A DNA stretch of 6,271 nucleotides from positions 2,317 to 8,587 of the forward strand of contig PMKB01000056.1 in the NCBI GenBank assembly GCA_003157595.1, in the 5' to 3' direction. The DNA is from Solirubrobacterales bacterium. GTDB lineage: Bacteria > Actinomycetota > Thermoleophilia > Solirubrobacterales > Solirubrobacteraceae. The notes beneath the pieces were generated by a model. It saw only the letters and a list, made by a program, of their open reading frames with translations, did not search any database and was not told the origin of the DNA. Both the position numbers and the translations under genes were made by a program. Each line of letters starts with the position of its first letter. The stretch's first letter is position 1. Positions 1 to 5,469 of this stretch are shown piece by piece.

Positions 1-348
1 CCCGACAAACGGTGGATCCAGGCTTAGTGCTCGTCGCCCTCCCCACGGCTCTCAGACCCCGAGACCGAGCCGCACGGAGGCCCCTCTCGGCCGCGTGCGA
101 CGCCTCGCCAGAGTGCTGACATCGGGCGAAAGGAATCGTCTGGCGCCACGCCTATCGCGGGCCTGCCTTGGACGATGTCCGAGTGCGACGGTTGAGGATC
201 GCAACGCGCTCGCTCGCGGCGGGGCAAGCGGGAGCGTTCGCCGCGCCGACCTCCAGACCCGCAGCTCGTCGCAGCTAACGTGTGGCTGTCGGTTCCGACG
301 CCTGCTTAGCTGGCATAGGGATCCCCGGCCTCGCGGCGTCGGAGGCTC
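1..348. other. gene-free stretch at the left edge
   Basis: No convincing gene lies in these 348 bases. The open frames on both strands give arginine-, serine- and proline-rich translations with no recognisable domain, as expected from stop-poor GC-rich noncoding DNA. I saw no tRNA or rRNA. On the minus strand this is the region downstream of the alpha/beta hydrolase that stops at 349, so it probably contains the 3' end of that transcript. Part of a gene continuing beyond the left edge cannot be excluded. Confidence 0.5.
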
Positions 349-1152
349 TCAGGCGTCCGCAAACGCGGCTTTTAGGTGCTCCGCGATGAGTTGTGGGCGT
401 TTCTCCGGCGCGAAGTGGTCACACTTCTTAAGCGACAGCATCCTGGCTGTGGGGAGCGACTCGGCGAGGGCGTGTGCTGGGCGGTGTCCCGCTCGGTCAG
501 CGCCGCTTATCAGCAGAATCCGGGCAGAGATCTGTTGATAGCGCCGGGCTGTCCCGTCGAGTCGCGCGGCCTCGGCATGCTCGCGAATCGTGCCGCGGAG
601 AAGCCGGAACTTCTGCTCGCGCTCTGCGCCTCGTATCGCGAACCGAAGGATCATCTTCAGCATGCTGCGTGGCGCTCGACCGGCGCTTTGCGGATTCACA
701 CCCTGCACGAACGTGACGAACGCATCGAGTGGCTTGCCGGCGTCGAGCTCGGCGCCGCAGCGCTCGGCCCAGCCGATCGGCACGGACCCGTCGATCGAGA
801 CGCCTGGCTCGTAGACGGCGAGATGCCGCACGCCGCTATCGCCGATCGCCTCCTCGAGTGTCACGAGCCCGCCGAAGCTATGGCCAAAGATCAGCGCGGC
901 CCCTGTTGCCGATCGGACCGCGCGCAAGTCTTCGCACTCGCGCGTGATCGAGTAGTCCTCGCCCTGCGGCCCGCTGTCGCCGCGGCCGCGGCGCTCGATC
1001 ACATGGACCGCAAACGCGTCGGAGAGGGCGTCCGCAAGCGGCGCGAAGTCAGCCGCGACAGCGAGCGCACCAGGGACGAGGATTAGGCCGGGACCCGCGC
1101 CGGTGCTCGTATATGCGATTACGGTGCCGTCGCTGGAGGTCACGCTCGGCAT
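349..1152 (-). CDS. alpha/beta hydrolase (intact)
   Basis: This encodes a 267-residue cytoplasmic alpha/beta-hydrolase-fold enzyme, a normal length for the family. The nucleophile elbow is GHSFGG with Ser92. The likely acid is Asp219 in the strand-end motif LLISGAD, and the catalytic histidine is His246 in KKCDHF, so the Ser-Asp-His triad is complete and in canonical order. The N-terminal LILVPGAL segment (about residues 23-30) sits where the HG oxyanion loop normally lies. IERRGRGDSG (52-61) matches the usual strand-4 loop. The ATG at 1152 is chosen because an in-frame TAG lies immediately before it. No Shine-Dalgarno sequence is visible, so the message may be leaderless or may start at the GTG three codons inside. 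It lies 152 nt downstream of the VOC gene on the same strand and may be a separate unit. The substrate (ester, lactone, epoxide or haloalkane) cannot be told. No signal peptide is seen. Confidence 0.9.
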   Translation of the reverse strand: MPSVTSSDGTVIAYTSTGAGPGLILVPGALAVAADFAPLADALSDAFAVHVIERRGRGDSGPQGEDYSITRECEDLRAVRSATGAALIFGHSFGGLVTLEEAIGDSGVRHLAVYEPGVSIDGSVPIGWAERCGAELDAGKPLDAFVTFVQGVNPQSAGRAPRSMLKMILRFAIRGAEREQKFRLLRGTIREHAEAARLDGTARRYQQISARILLISGADRAGHRPAHALAESLPTARMLSLKKCDHFAPEKRPQLIAEHLKAAFADA

Positions 1153-1304
1153 CTATGTCGCAAGAGTCGCACAGACTGAGTCCAGACCCACTCTCGGACG
1201 CGTGCAATCGCAGCACTCTCGGTGCCGACGGCGACTCCTTGTGCAACGGACGACGATCGCACGCGCTCGGACAGCGAGCGACTGACCGCCGCCCGCAGGG
1301 GCGT
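1153..1304 (-). other. spacer between VOC gene and hydrolase
   Basis: This 152-nt same-strand spacer should hold any promoter for the hydrolase starting at 1152. I find no good -35/-10 pair or ribosome binding site. A short GC hairpin directly follows the VOC stop codon and is listed separately. Confidence 0.4.
1290..1303 (-). terminator. possible GC hairpin after VOC gene
   Basis: CGCCC (1290-1294) pairs with GGGCG (1299-1303) around a GCAG loop. The hairpin begins one nucleotide after the VOC stop codon in the direction of transcription. No U-run follows. GC-only hairpins of this type can act as terminators in actinobacteria, but five base pairs arise easily by chance in DNA this GC-rich. 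Confidence 0.3.
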
Positions 1305-1793
1305 TCAGGCTGGCGTTGAGTGCGGTGCGCCGTCGAGCTGCCCGGCGAGCTCGACGATCGGGCCTTCGGGTCCGCGGACGTAGCAGAGGAGGTAGGTGTG
1401 CTCGTAGTCGACGATTTCCCCGACGGTTTCCCAGCCGGCCTCTCGGACGCGGTCGACGACGCCACGCACGTCGTCGACGGTGAAGGCGATATGTCGGAGT
1501 CCAGGTCGGTTCGCGGACGGCTGCGGCTCTTGCGCGCCGGCGGAGGGTGACTGAAAGCGCACGAGCTCGAAGACGTCGCTGCCGTCGGGGCCCTGGACCA
1601 TCGCGGTCTCGATGGTCACGTTCTCGAGGCCGACGATCCGATCGATCCATTCGCCGCTGAGCGTCCCGGGCTCGCCACAGTCGAAGCCGAGCAGCGCAAG
1701 GAACCGGATGGTCTCATCGAGGTCCTCGACGACAAGACCGACGTGGACGAAGCTGGTGACGCCGGGCCGCTCGCTGACCTTGCTCACTGTCAT
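1305..1793 (-). CDS. VOC-family (glyoxalase/bleomycin-resistance/dioxygenase fold) protein
   Basis: This encodes 162 residues with two beta-alpha-beta-beta-beta modules forming one vicinal-oxygen-chelate domain. The first module begins at FVHVGLVVEDLDETIRF and the second at RHIAFTVDDVRGVVDRV. The expected metal ligands are present: His17, Glu76 (in FELVRF), His101 and Glu148 (in IVELA). A divalent-metal enzyme such as a lyase, dioxygenase or thiol transferase is therefore plausible; the reaction is unknown. The ATG at 1793 is preceded by a purine-rich AGAGAGGAG only one base away. The GTG at 1787 (third codon) has better spacing, about 7 nt, and is an equally good start. The frame stays open further upstream to an in-frame TAG at 1892-1890, but that stretch is arginine-rich and not VOC-like. 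The start lies inside the 3' end of the upstream membrane-protein frame, suggesting cotranscription. Confidence 0.9.
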   Translation of the reverse strand: MTVSKVSERPGVTSFVHVGLVVEDLDETIRFLALLGFDCGEPGTLSGEWIDRIVGLENVTIETAMVQGPDGSDVFELVRFQSPSAGAQEPQPSANRPGLRHIAFTVDDVRGVVDRVREAGWETVGEIVDYEHTYLLCYVRGPEGPIVELAGQLDGAPHSTPA

Positions 1794-2322
1794 GCTCCTC
1801 TCTCGTACACAGCACCAAGTTCGGCGCGACGGCGTGTCCGCTCGGCGCGCGCGCGACGTGATCGGGAGCATCGTCGCCGCGGGTCCTGCCTAAGGCGAGC
1901 AGGGCCATGATGAGCGAGTTGACGTTGTGCTTGAAGCCAACGAAGCTAGCTCCGTTGAAGCCGGCCCCGATGACAAGGGCTGCCCCAAACACTGACGTGA
2001 GCGTCACCCAACCGCATCGGAGCTTGACGGCACGGATCGCAACCCAGATCGCGATTGCGACGACCGCTATGCCAAGAGAGGCGTGGATAGCCAGTGCCGG
2101 AGCGCCATGGCCGATGGCCCAGGCGATGCTGCGAAGCGAGCCACTGAAATAGTTTGCGGGGTGCGCGCCGGGGTGGTGAGCGGGAACGACGACGTAGAGG
2201 TTCACGATCATCCCGACAGTAATCTGTGCGACGAGGAGCATCGCAATCCCGAGCGTCATTCGCCGGAGGGCCGCGAAATCCGGCGCGACGGGCGTCGCGG
2301 CCTCGGTCGAACCTTGAGCCAC
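1714..2322 (-). CDS. small multi-pass membrane protein with abnormal C-terminus
   Basis: Read from the GTG at 2322 this gives 202 residues. The first 144 or so form a recognisable small integral membrane protein. A helix spans about residues 22-46 (TLGIAMLLVAQITVGMIVNL). An extracytoplasmic loop with PAHHPGAHPANYFSG follows, then a long hydrophobic stretch at about 66-97 containing GHGAPALAIH, and another at 107-129 ending in GAGFNGASF. A final helix starts at NSLIMALLAL but stops after Leu144. The remaining 58 residues are charged and arginine-rich and overlap the VOC gene by 80 nt. The overall pattern recalls uncharacterised four-helix actinobacterial membrane proteins of about 150-165 residues (from memory, not searched). 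The start is chosen 11 nt after the upstream hydrolase stop; no strong ribosome site is seen. The C-terminus probably reflects a frameshift or real truncation. Function unknown. Confidence 0.7.
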   Translation of the reverse strand: MAQGSTEAATPVAPDFAALRRMTLGIAMLLVAQITVGMIVNLYVVVPAHHPGAHPANYFSGSLRSIAWAIGHGAPALAIHASLGIAVVAIAIWVAIRAVKLRCGWVTLTSVFGAALVIGAGFNGASFVGFKHNVNSLIMALLALGRTRGDDAPDHVARAPSGHAVAPNLVLCTREEHDSEQGQRAARRHQLRPRRSCRRGPR

Positions 2323-2333
2323 CCGACCGGAGT

Positions 2334-3010
2334 TTAACCGGCTGCTGAGAGCTCGACGAGGCGCTGGGCGAGCTCGCGCGGGCGCGCGAGCATCGGCAGG
2401 TGGCCGCCGGGGATCTCGTCGATTTCGAGCGCGAGTCGCTCGCTCGCGATGCGACGCTGGAAGTCGAGCGGGAAGAGTCGATCGCCGCTCGGTACCAGGA
2501 CGCGGGTGGGCGCGTCGGGCCACTTGGCGAGTGGCCAGGGCTCCGCGAACATGCCGCGCCCTGGTGCGCCCTGGAAGCGTTCGTTGGCTCGCGCTACGGC
2601 CGGTCGACGTCATGAAGGAAGACTTCAGCGATCGCATCGCGCCCCCAGGCGCTCATCGGCCCGTAGCGTTCGAGTATCTCGGCGATCGCCTCGCCGTGCC
2701 GCGTGTTGTCCCACCATTCGCCCGCTGTCTCCTGCGGTTTGGGGATCATCGGTGCCAGAAGGATGAGCTGCGCCAAAGGTACTCGCGCGGCTACCAGCGG
2801 CCCGGTGAACGCGCCGAGTGACTGGGCGACGATGACGAGCTCAGCATCATCCGGTAGCGCCCGCACGATCGCATCGGCGTGATCGCTCGGTCGCGCGTCC
2901 TCGTTGTGCAACGGGAGCGGCGGTGCCAGCGCGCGCTGGCCCAGATCGCTGAACGCCTCGATCGTGGCGCCGTACACGCGCGGGTCGATTCCCGCGCCTG
3001 GGATCAGCAC
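2334..3010 (-). pseudogene. alpha/beta hydrolase, frameshifted
   Basis: Two reading frames together make one complete alpha/beta hydrolase of about 226 residues. Frame one (3010-2594, 138 residues) carries the oxyanion loop LIPGAG, the nucleophile elbow AQSLGA with Ser64, and the lid segment LLAPMIPKPQETAGEWW. It stops at a TAG just after HDVDRP. Frame two continues without a gap as VARANERFQGAPGRG, reaches the ATG at 2552, and runs on as FAEPWPLAKWPD. It holds the acid in PSGDRLFPLDFQRR and the histidine in IPGGHLPML, ending at 2334. Restoring one missing base near 2597-2602 would join them, giving the full triad and a normal family length. The listed start is a GTG at 3010, but family members usually begin a few residues earlier, where an ATC (3022) sits. 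It leads a minus-strand gene run. It could be a true pseudogene or a sequencing error. Confidence 0.85.
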
Positions 3011-3191
3011 AAATGTCGCGATACAGCGAGTCTCGCAGCAATGCAGGATCCGCTGCTAGGCCCCCGAAGCAGGAGCGGCCTGGCGCGCCTGCGGGCTACT
3101 GCTGGTTGACCCAACTGTGCGTCCCGTCTTGCGCCGCCTCACACCTACAGAGTGAGCCAGCCAGCGTGAGAGCAGCCCCGAATAACATCCC
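3011..3191. other. divergent intergenic spacer
   Basis: This 181-nt region lies between the minus-strand hydrolase and the plus-strand GNAT gene, so it should carry promoters for both directions. TTGACC at 3106-3111 resembles a -35 box for the GNAT gene, but no matching -10 lies at 16-19 nt. The inverted repeat CTCAC-N9-GTGAG at 3138-3156 is a possible regulator site. No gene is recognised. Confidence 0.45.
3138..3156. promoter_or_regulatory. possible operator, inverted repeat CTCAC-N9-GTGAG
   Basis: Two perfect 5-bp arms, CTCAC at 3138-3142 and GTGAG at 3152-3156, are separated by 9 bp. Arm centres lie about 14 bp apart, somewhat more than one helical turn. The site is 35 nt upstream of the GNAT start in the divergent spacer, where a repressor or activator dimer site would be expected. 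There is no other evidence, and an arm this short can occur by chance. Confidence 0.25.
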
Positions 3192-3665
3192 GTGTCGGTG
3201 CGACTTCGCGGATTTGAGTCGAGCGACTTGCCTTTCCTTGTTGAGATGGCGCGACTTGCGAGCACACTGGAAGACCGTCCGCTACCGGCGGCGGACGACG
3301 TGGAGGTCCTCGCTGTCTTGCCGCGGGCCTCGGACCTGGTTGTGGTCGCTACCGACGACTCGGGCAACCCGCTCGGCGTGGCCTGGTGCCATTTCCATGA
3401 TCCGCCGCTAGTGCTCGACGAACACGGTGAGCCATTGCCGGAGCTGGTGCTCGCAGTCACGGAAAGCGCGCGCGGCGAGGGCGTCGGCTCGGCGCTGATC
3501 GAGGCGATAGCGAGCGAGACCGCCGAGCGGTCGAGCACGCTGACTCTCAATGTTCATCTGCGCAATCCGTCAGTCCGTCTGTACATGCGCAGTGGGTTCT
3601 GGGTCGCGGGCAAGGGCCGCGGCATCTTCGGCGTCGCTATGAGCCGCAGTCTTCGCGACCAATAG
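3192..3665 (+). CDS. GNAT-family N-acetyltransferase
   Basis: This encodes 157 residues, a standard single-domain GCN5-related acetyltransferase that would transfer acetyl from acetyl-CoA to an amine in the cytoplasm. The N-terminal strand is VRLRGFESSDLPFLVEM, the usual GNAT opening. Motif A, the acetyl-CoA pyrophosphate loop, is clear: LVLAVTESARGEGVGSALIE, with the R/Q-x-x-G-x-G signature at Arg94-Gly97-Gly99. Motif B follows as LNVHLRNPSVRLYMRSGF, with Asn125, the catalytic-position Tyr131 and Gly-Phe at 134-135. The GTG at 3192 begins the conserved domain directly; a second GTG at 3198 is an alternative. No strong ribosome site is visible. It stands alone on the plus strand, divergent from the broken hydrolase and 314 nt before the next gene. 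The acceptor is unknown; small-molecule amine, antibiotic or protein N-terminus are all possible. Confidence 0.9.
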   Translation: MSVRLRGFESSDLPFLVEMARLASTLEDRPLPAADDVEVLAVLPRASDLVVVATDDSGNPLGVAWCHFHDPPLVLDEHGEPLPELVLAVTESARGEGVGSALIEAIASETAERSSTLTLNVHLRNPSVRLYMRSGFWVAGKGRGIFGVAMSRSLRDQ

Positions 3666-3979
3666 TCGTCCGCACGCGCAGGCCAGCGGTTATCACCAGG
3701 CGTTCGCGCGAGGCGTTGCTACCCGCATAAGCGGCACCTCCGCAGCTGCTGATCGCGCAAGGCGATGGCGTTAGAAGCGTCGCAGGAGATGACTGCTCTG
3801 CCCTCAAAGCAGCAGCGCGTCCGGATGGTGCAAGGGCTACTGCCGGTCGTCCGCAGCAAGCGTCGACGTCGGCTCCGAGCGGACGCCTGCTGTCCGCGGA
3901 TTGGGGGTGATTCGCCTGGCACGGTTCGAGAGACGCCTCCATTGAAGTAAGCAGGGCCGGATGGGGGAGAATTGTTGGC
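3666..3979. other. intergenic stretch before F420-type reductase
   Basis: No gene is recognised in this 314-nt stretch. Open frames on both strands give low-complexity arginine-rich translations. The only local structures are small hairpins such as CCGC-ATAA-GCGG at 3723-3734, too weak to call. The right end should hold the promoter for the gene at 3980; TTGAAG at 3942-3947 has no good -10 partner. A purine-rich GGGGGAG at 3963-3969 is a plausible ribosome binding site for that gene. Confidence 0.5.
3963..3969 (+). promoter_or_regulatory. ribosome binding site supporting the GTG start at 3980
   Basis: GGGGGAG lies 10 nt upstream of the GTG at 3980. The ATG at 3961 overlapping this tract is out of frame with the gene and cannot be its start, so the GTG is the best choice. 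Confidence 0.5.
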
Positions 3980-4465
3980 GTGGGACTTCCGTTCAGGCAC
4001 ACCGATGACGAGTTGCGCAACATGTATGCGGGCGGACACGCCAATGGCCAAGCTCGTCGCTACGCTCGGTTCTGGGCGGCGCTGTTCCGCAGCGGGCTGC
4101 TCCCGCGGCGTTGGGTCACGCTGGAGGTTCCCGGCCGGAACTCGGGGGCGCCACGGAGCTTTCCGCTCGGGATGGCAACAGTCAATGGCGAGCGCTACCT
4201 CGTCTCGATGCTCGGCGAGGGCTGCAACTGGGTAGCCAACGTGCGCGCCGCCGATGGCCGCGCGAGGCTCATTCACGGTACCTCGGAGCGTGTTCAGCTG
4301 ATCGAGGTTCCGGTCGCACAGCGGCCTTCGCTCCTGAAGGCATATCTAGAACAGGTTCCGGGCGCGCGGCCGCATCTACCAGTCGACCGCGACTCGGAAA
4401 TCGATGCCTTCGTCCCAATCGCCGCTCGCTATCCGGTGTTCCGCGTCGCGCCGCGCCGCGCATAG
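3980..4465 (+). CDS. F420-dependent nitroreductase/quinone-reductase (Ddn-like) family protein
   Basis: This encodes 161 residues, a normal length for the deazaflavin-dependent nitroreductase family (split beta-barrel fold). A helical N-terminus (about 1-42, FWAALFRSGLLPRRW) is followed by the hallmark core VTLEVPGRNSGAPRSFPLG (47-65), then YLVSMLGEGCNWVANVRA (73-90) with the conserved Asn-Trp and Asn-Val-Arg-Ala cofactor-pocket residues. It ends with ARPHLPVD and IAARYPVFRV near the C-terminus. Family members use reduced coenzyme F420 to reduce quinones, nitroaromatics or enones, so the gene implies an F420-making host. F420 use here is inferred from the family, and the physiological substrate is unknown. 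The start is a GTG with a purine-rich ribosome site 10 nt upstream. It is transcribed alone, and a GC hairpin follows its stop. Confidence 0.88.
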   Translation: MGLPFRHTDDELRNMYAGGHANGQARRYARFWAALFRSGLLPRRWVTLEVPGRNSGAPRSFPLGMATVNGERYLVSMLGEGCNWVANVRAADGRARLIHGTSERVQLIEVPVAQRPSLLKAYLEQVPGARPHLPVDRDSEIDAFVPIAARYPVFRVAPRRA

Positions 4466-4469
4466 GCAC

Positions 4470-4487
4470 GGCCCGACTAATCGGGTC
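4470..4487 (+). terminator. GC hairpin after F420-type reductase gene
   Basis: CCCGA (4472-4476) pairs with TCGGG (4481-4485) around a CTAA loop, extended by one G-T wobble and one G-C pair to a 7-bp stem. It begins 4 nt after the stop codon at 4463-4465. No U-run follows, as is common for actinobacterial terminators. Confidence 0.45.
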
Positions 4488-4623
4488 CGGAGGCAGGTCT
4501 CGGTCCGCTTGCCCGCGTGTGCCCCGTTTATCGCCACAAGCAGGCGCGTTCGTCGACGGCTACGACACGCATGCTGCGGACGAGATCCTGGGCGCAGAGC
4601 GTTGCGACTCCGAGTCCTGCTTC

Positions 4624-4643
4624 GCGCGGTGGCTGTTGCATAA
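4624..4643 (+). repeat. left arm, perfect 20-bp inverted repeat
   Basis: This arm is the exact reverse complement of 4763-4782. The match ends abruptly on both sides: the neighbouring bases 4623/4783 and 4644/4762 do not pair. Confidence 0.9.
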
Positions 4644-4762
4644 CTCCGAGGCGGTGGGACAGCGCCACACCAGCACGCGCGTAGCCGACGCAAAATGGGA
4701 CGGCAGGCCTCTTCGGGCCACATTCGAGTGTCTGCCTCCCACCGGACCCCTCTGGAGGGGGT

Positions 4763-4782
4763 TTATGCAACAGCCACCGCGC
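4763..4782 (-). repeat. right arm, perfect 20-bp inverted repeat
   Basis: This arm is the exact reverse complement of 4624-4643, with 119 bp between the arms. Immediately inside it, CCCCT-CTGG-AGGGG at 4747-4760 forms its own small hairpin. Confidence 0.9.
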
Positions 4783-5020
4783 ATGACGAGCGTCGCTGAG
4801 GGTCCCCTCCCAGGCGGCTTCCGGGCCCGTGAGAAACACTCGGTTGAGAGGCTCGCTTTGTCGCGCAGAGGAGACGCGTACCAACACCGACCGGCGCGCT
4901 CCTTTCGAGTGACCGGAACACGCCCGCTAGAGATCTCAGCCCGGCGTCTCCGCGGTGGCGAGAGCGGTGCGCCGAGCCTCTCGGACGCTCGCAACTCGTC
5001 CTTCACGTGCGTCGCGGGCA

Positions 5021-5044
5021 CGCGCGGAAACTCGTTTCCGTGCG
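5021..5044. other. 10-bp hairpin with CTCG loop
   Basis: CGCGCGGAAA (5021-5030) pairs with TTTCCGTGCG (5035-5044) around a CTCG tetraloop, with a single G-T wobble in plus-strand RNA. On the minus strand, downstream of the cupin gene, the wobble becomes an A-C mismatch and no U-run follows. It is therefore a better RNA structure on the plus strand. It lies 99 nt past the cupin stop and could be a transcript end or a protein-binding palindrome. Confidence 0.45.
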
Positions 5045-5142
5045 AAGCAGGGCTATTTGTGGGTGGTGCAGGTGCTCGCCGTCGGACAACGCCGGGCCTG
5101 CTGCGCAGCGAGCCGGGGTGCGCGGTCCTGGGCGGACGGCGG

Positions 5143-5463
5143 CTATTCCAGCCATTCGCCGATCACGGTGGGGTTGGCGTGGATGCACACGAGCCTTGAG
5201 GGACCGGGACCGGGGTTGGTGAACTTGTGCGGGGTGTTCGCCGGGACGATCACGACGTCGCCAGGGCCGGCCGCGCGGGTCTCGTCTCCGGCCTGGAAGT
5301 CGACGGTTCCGTCGACCACGAGCCAGGTCTCGTCGTAGGGGTGGCGGTGAAGTCTGGGACCTTGCCCGGGGTTGCTGCGGTCGAGGATCAGAGAGATGGT
5401 GGCTCCGTGCTCGACGCCTTCGATCGTCTGCGTTTTGCCTGGGTTTGTCTTGATCAAAGGCAT
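5143..5463 (-). CDS. small single-domain cupin protein
   Basis: This encodes 106 residues forming one conserved cupin barrel. Motif 1 is GPRLHRHPYDETWLVVDG, with metal ligands His39, His41 and Glu45. Motif 2 is GDVVIVPANTPHKFTN, with Pro74, His79 and Asn83. All four usual metal ligands are present, so it probably binds Fe, Mn, Zn or similar. Single-domain cupins of this size include dioxygenases, isomerases and sugar- or ligand-binding proteins, and the sequence does not distinguish them. The ATG at 5463 is chosen because AGGAG lies 6 nt upstream and the MPLIKTNPGK N-terminus suits the family; a longer in-frame reading from 5511 adds a Gln-rich stretch that includes the ribosome site. It is a single gene, separated from the upstream reductase by a GC hairpin. 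No signal peptide is seen. Confidence 0.92.
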   Translation of the reverse strand: MPLIKTNPGKTQTIEGVEHGATISLILDRSNPGQGPRLHRHPYDETWLVVDGTVDFQAGDETRAAGPGDVVIVPANTPHKFTNPGPGPSRLVCIHANPTVIGEWLE

Positions 5464-5469
5464 GCTCTG

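Larger units (their letters stand above)
4624..4782. mobile_element. possible MITE-like element with 20-bp terminal inverted repeats
   Basis: Positions 4624-4643 and 4763-4782 are perfect 20-bp inverted copies of each other, with GGTGGCTGTTGCATAA pointing inward from each end. The symmetry continues inside: CGGTGGGA at 4652-4659 is matched by TCCCACCG at 4737-4744, and the pieces between (CTCCGAGG on the left, CCTCTGGAG on the right) are imperfect inverted copies too. The GGCTGTTGCA core resembles ends of several insertion-sequence families (IS5/IS6 types, from memory). The element is far too short for a transposase, so it would be a non-autonomous remnant. No clear target duplication flanks it. 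The alternative is a long structured RNA or cruciform. Confidence 0.45.
4466..5142. other. 677-nt region without a recognisable gene
   Basis: Both strands carry long open frames here, but none shows a recognisable domain, a credible start with ribosome site, or a stable composition; all are rich in Arg, Ser and Pro. What the region does contain is structural: a hairpin after the preceding gene, the 159-bp inverted-repeat element at 4624-4782, and a 10-bp stem hairpin at 5021-5044. The space may be the site of an old insertion or of decayed genes. Confidence 0.5.

Noticed and set aside
24..227. Minus-strand 67-codon frame at the left edge
   Set aside because: It has no recognisable domain, no ribosome site and a low-complexity translation.
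328..346. Hairpin GCCTC-N9-GAGGC just after the first hydrolase stop as a terminator
   Set aside because: It has only five base pairs with a nine-base loop and no U-run; this is expected by chance in such GC-rich DNA.
95..1086. Long plus-strand open frames opposite the first hydrolase
   Set aside because: They are antisense to a complete catalytic-triad hydrolase and translate to arginine-rich sequence with no domain. They result from GC-rich codon structure.
1240..2914. TGTGCAACGG occurring near 1241 and again near 2906 as a shared regulatory site
   Set aside because: It is a ten-base match, one copy inside a coding region and one in a spacer, with no symmetry. It is best treated as chance.
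3106..3134. TTGACC at 3106 as a -35 box for the GNAT gene
   Set aside because: No acceptable -10 hexamer lies at the right spacing; TACAGA at 3146 is too far away.
4560..5021. Minus-strand 153-codon frame in the gene-free region
   Set aside because: The opening MPATHVKDELRASERLG looks mildly protein-like, but there is no ribosome site, the rest is Arg/Pro-rich, and it crosses the inverted-repeat element.
4111..5199. 362-codon plus-strand open frame
   Set aside because: It overlaps the F420-type reductase in another frame and runs through the inverted-repeat element and past it. The translation is Arg/Ser/Gly-rich without any domain. Its length is explained by the scarcity of stops in GC-rich DNA.
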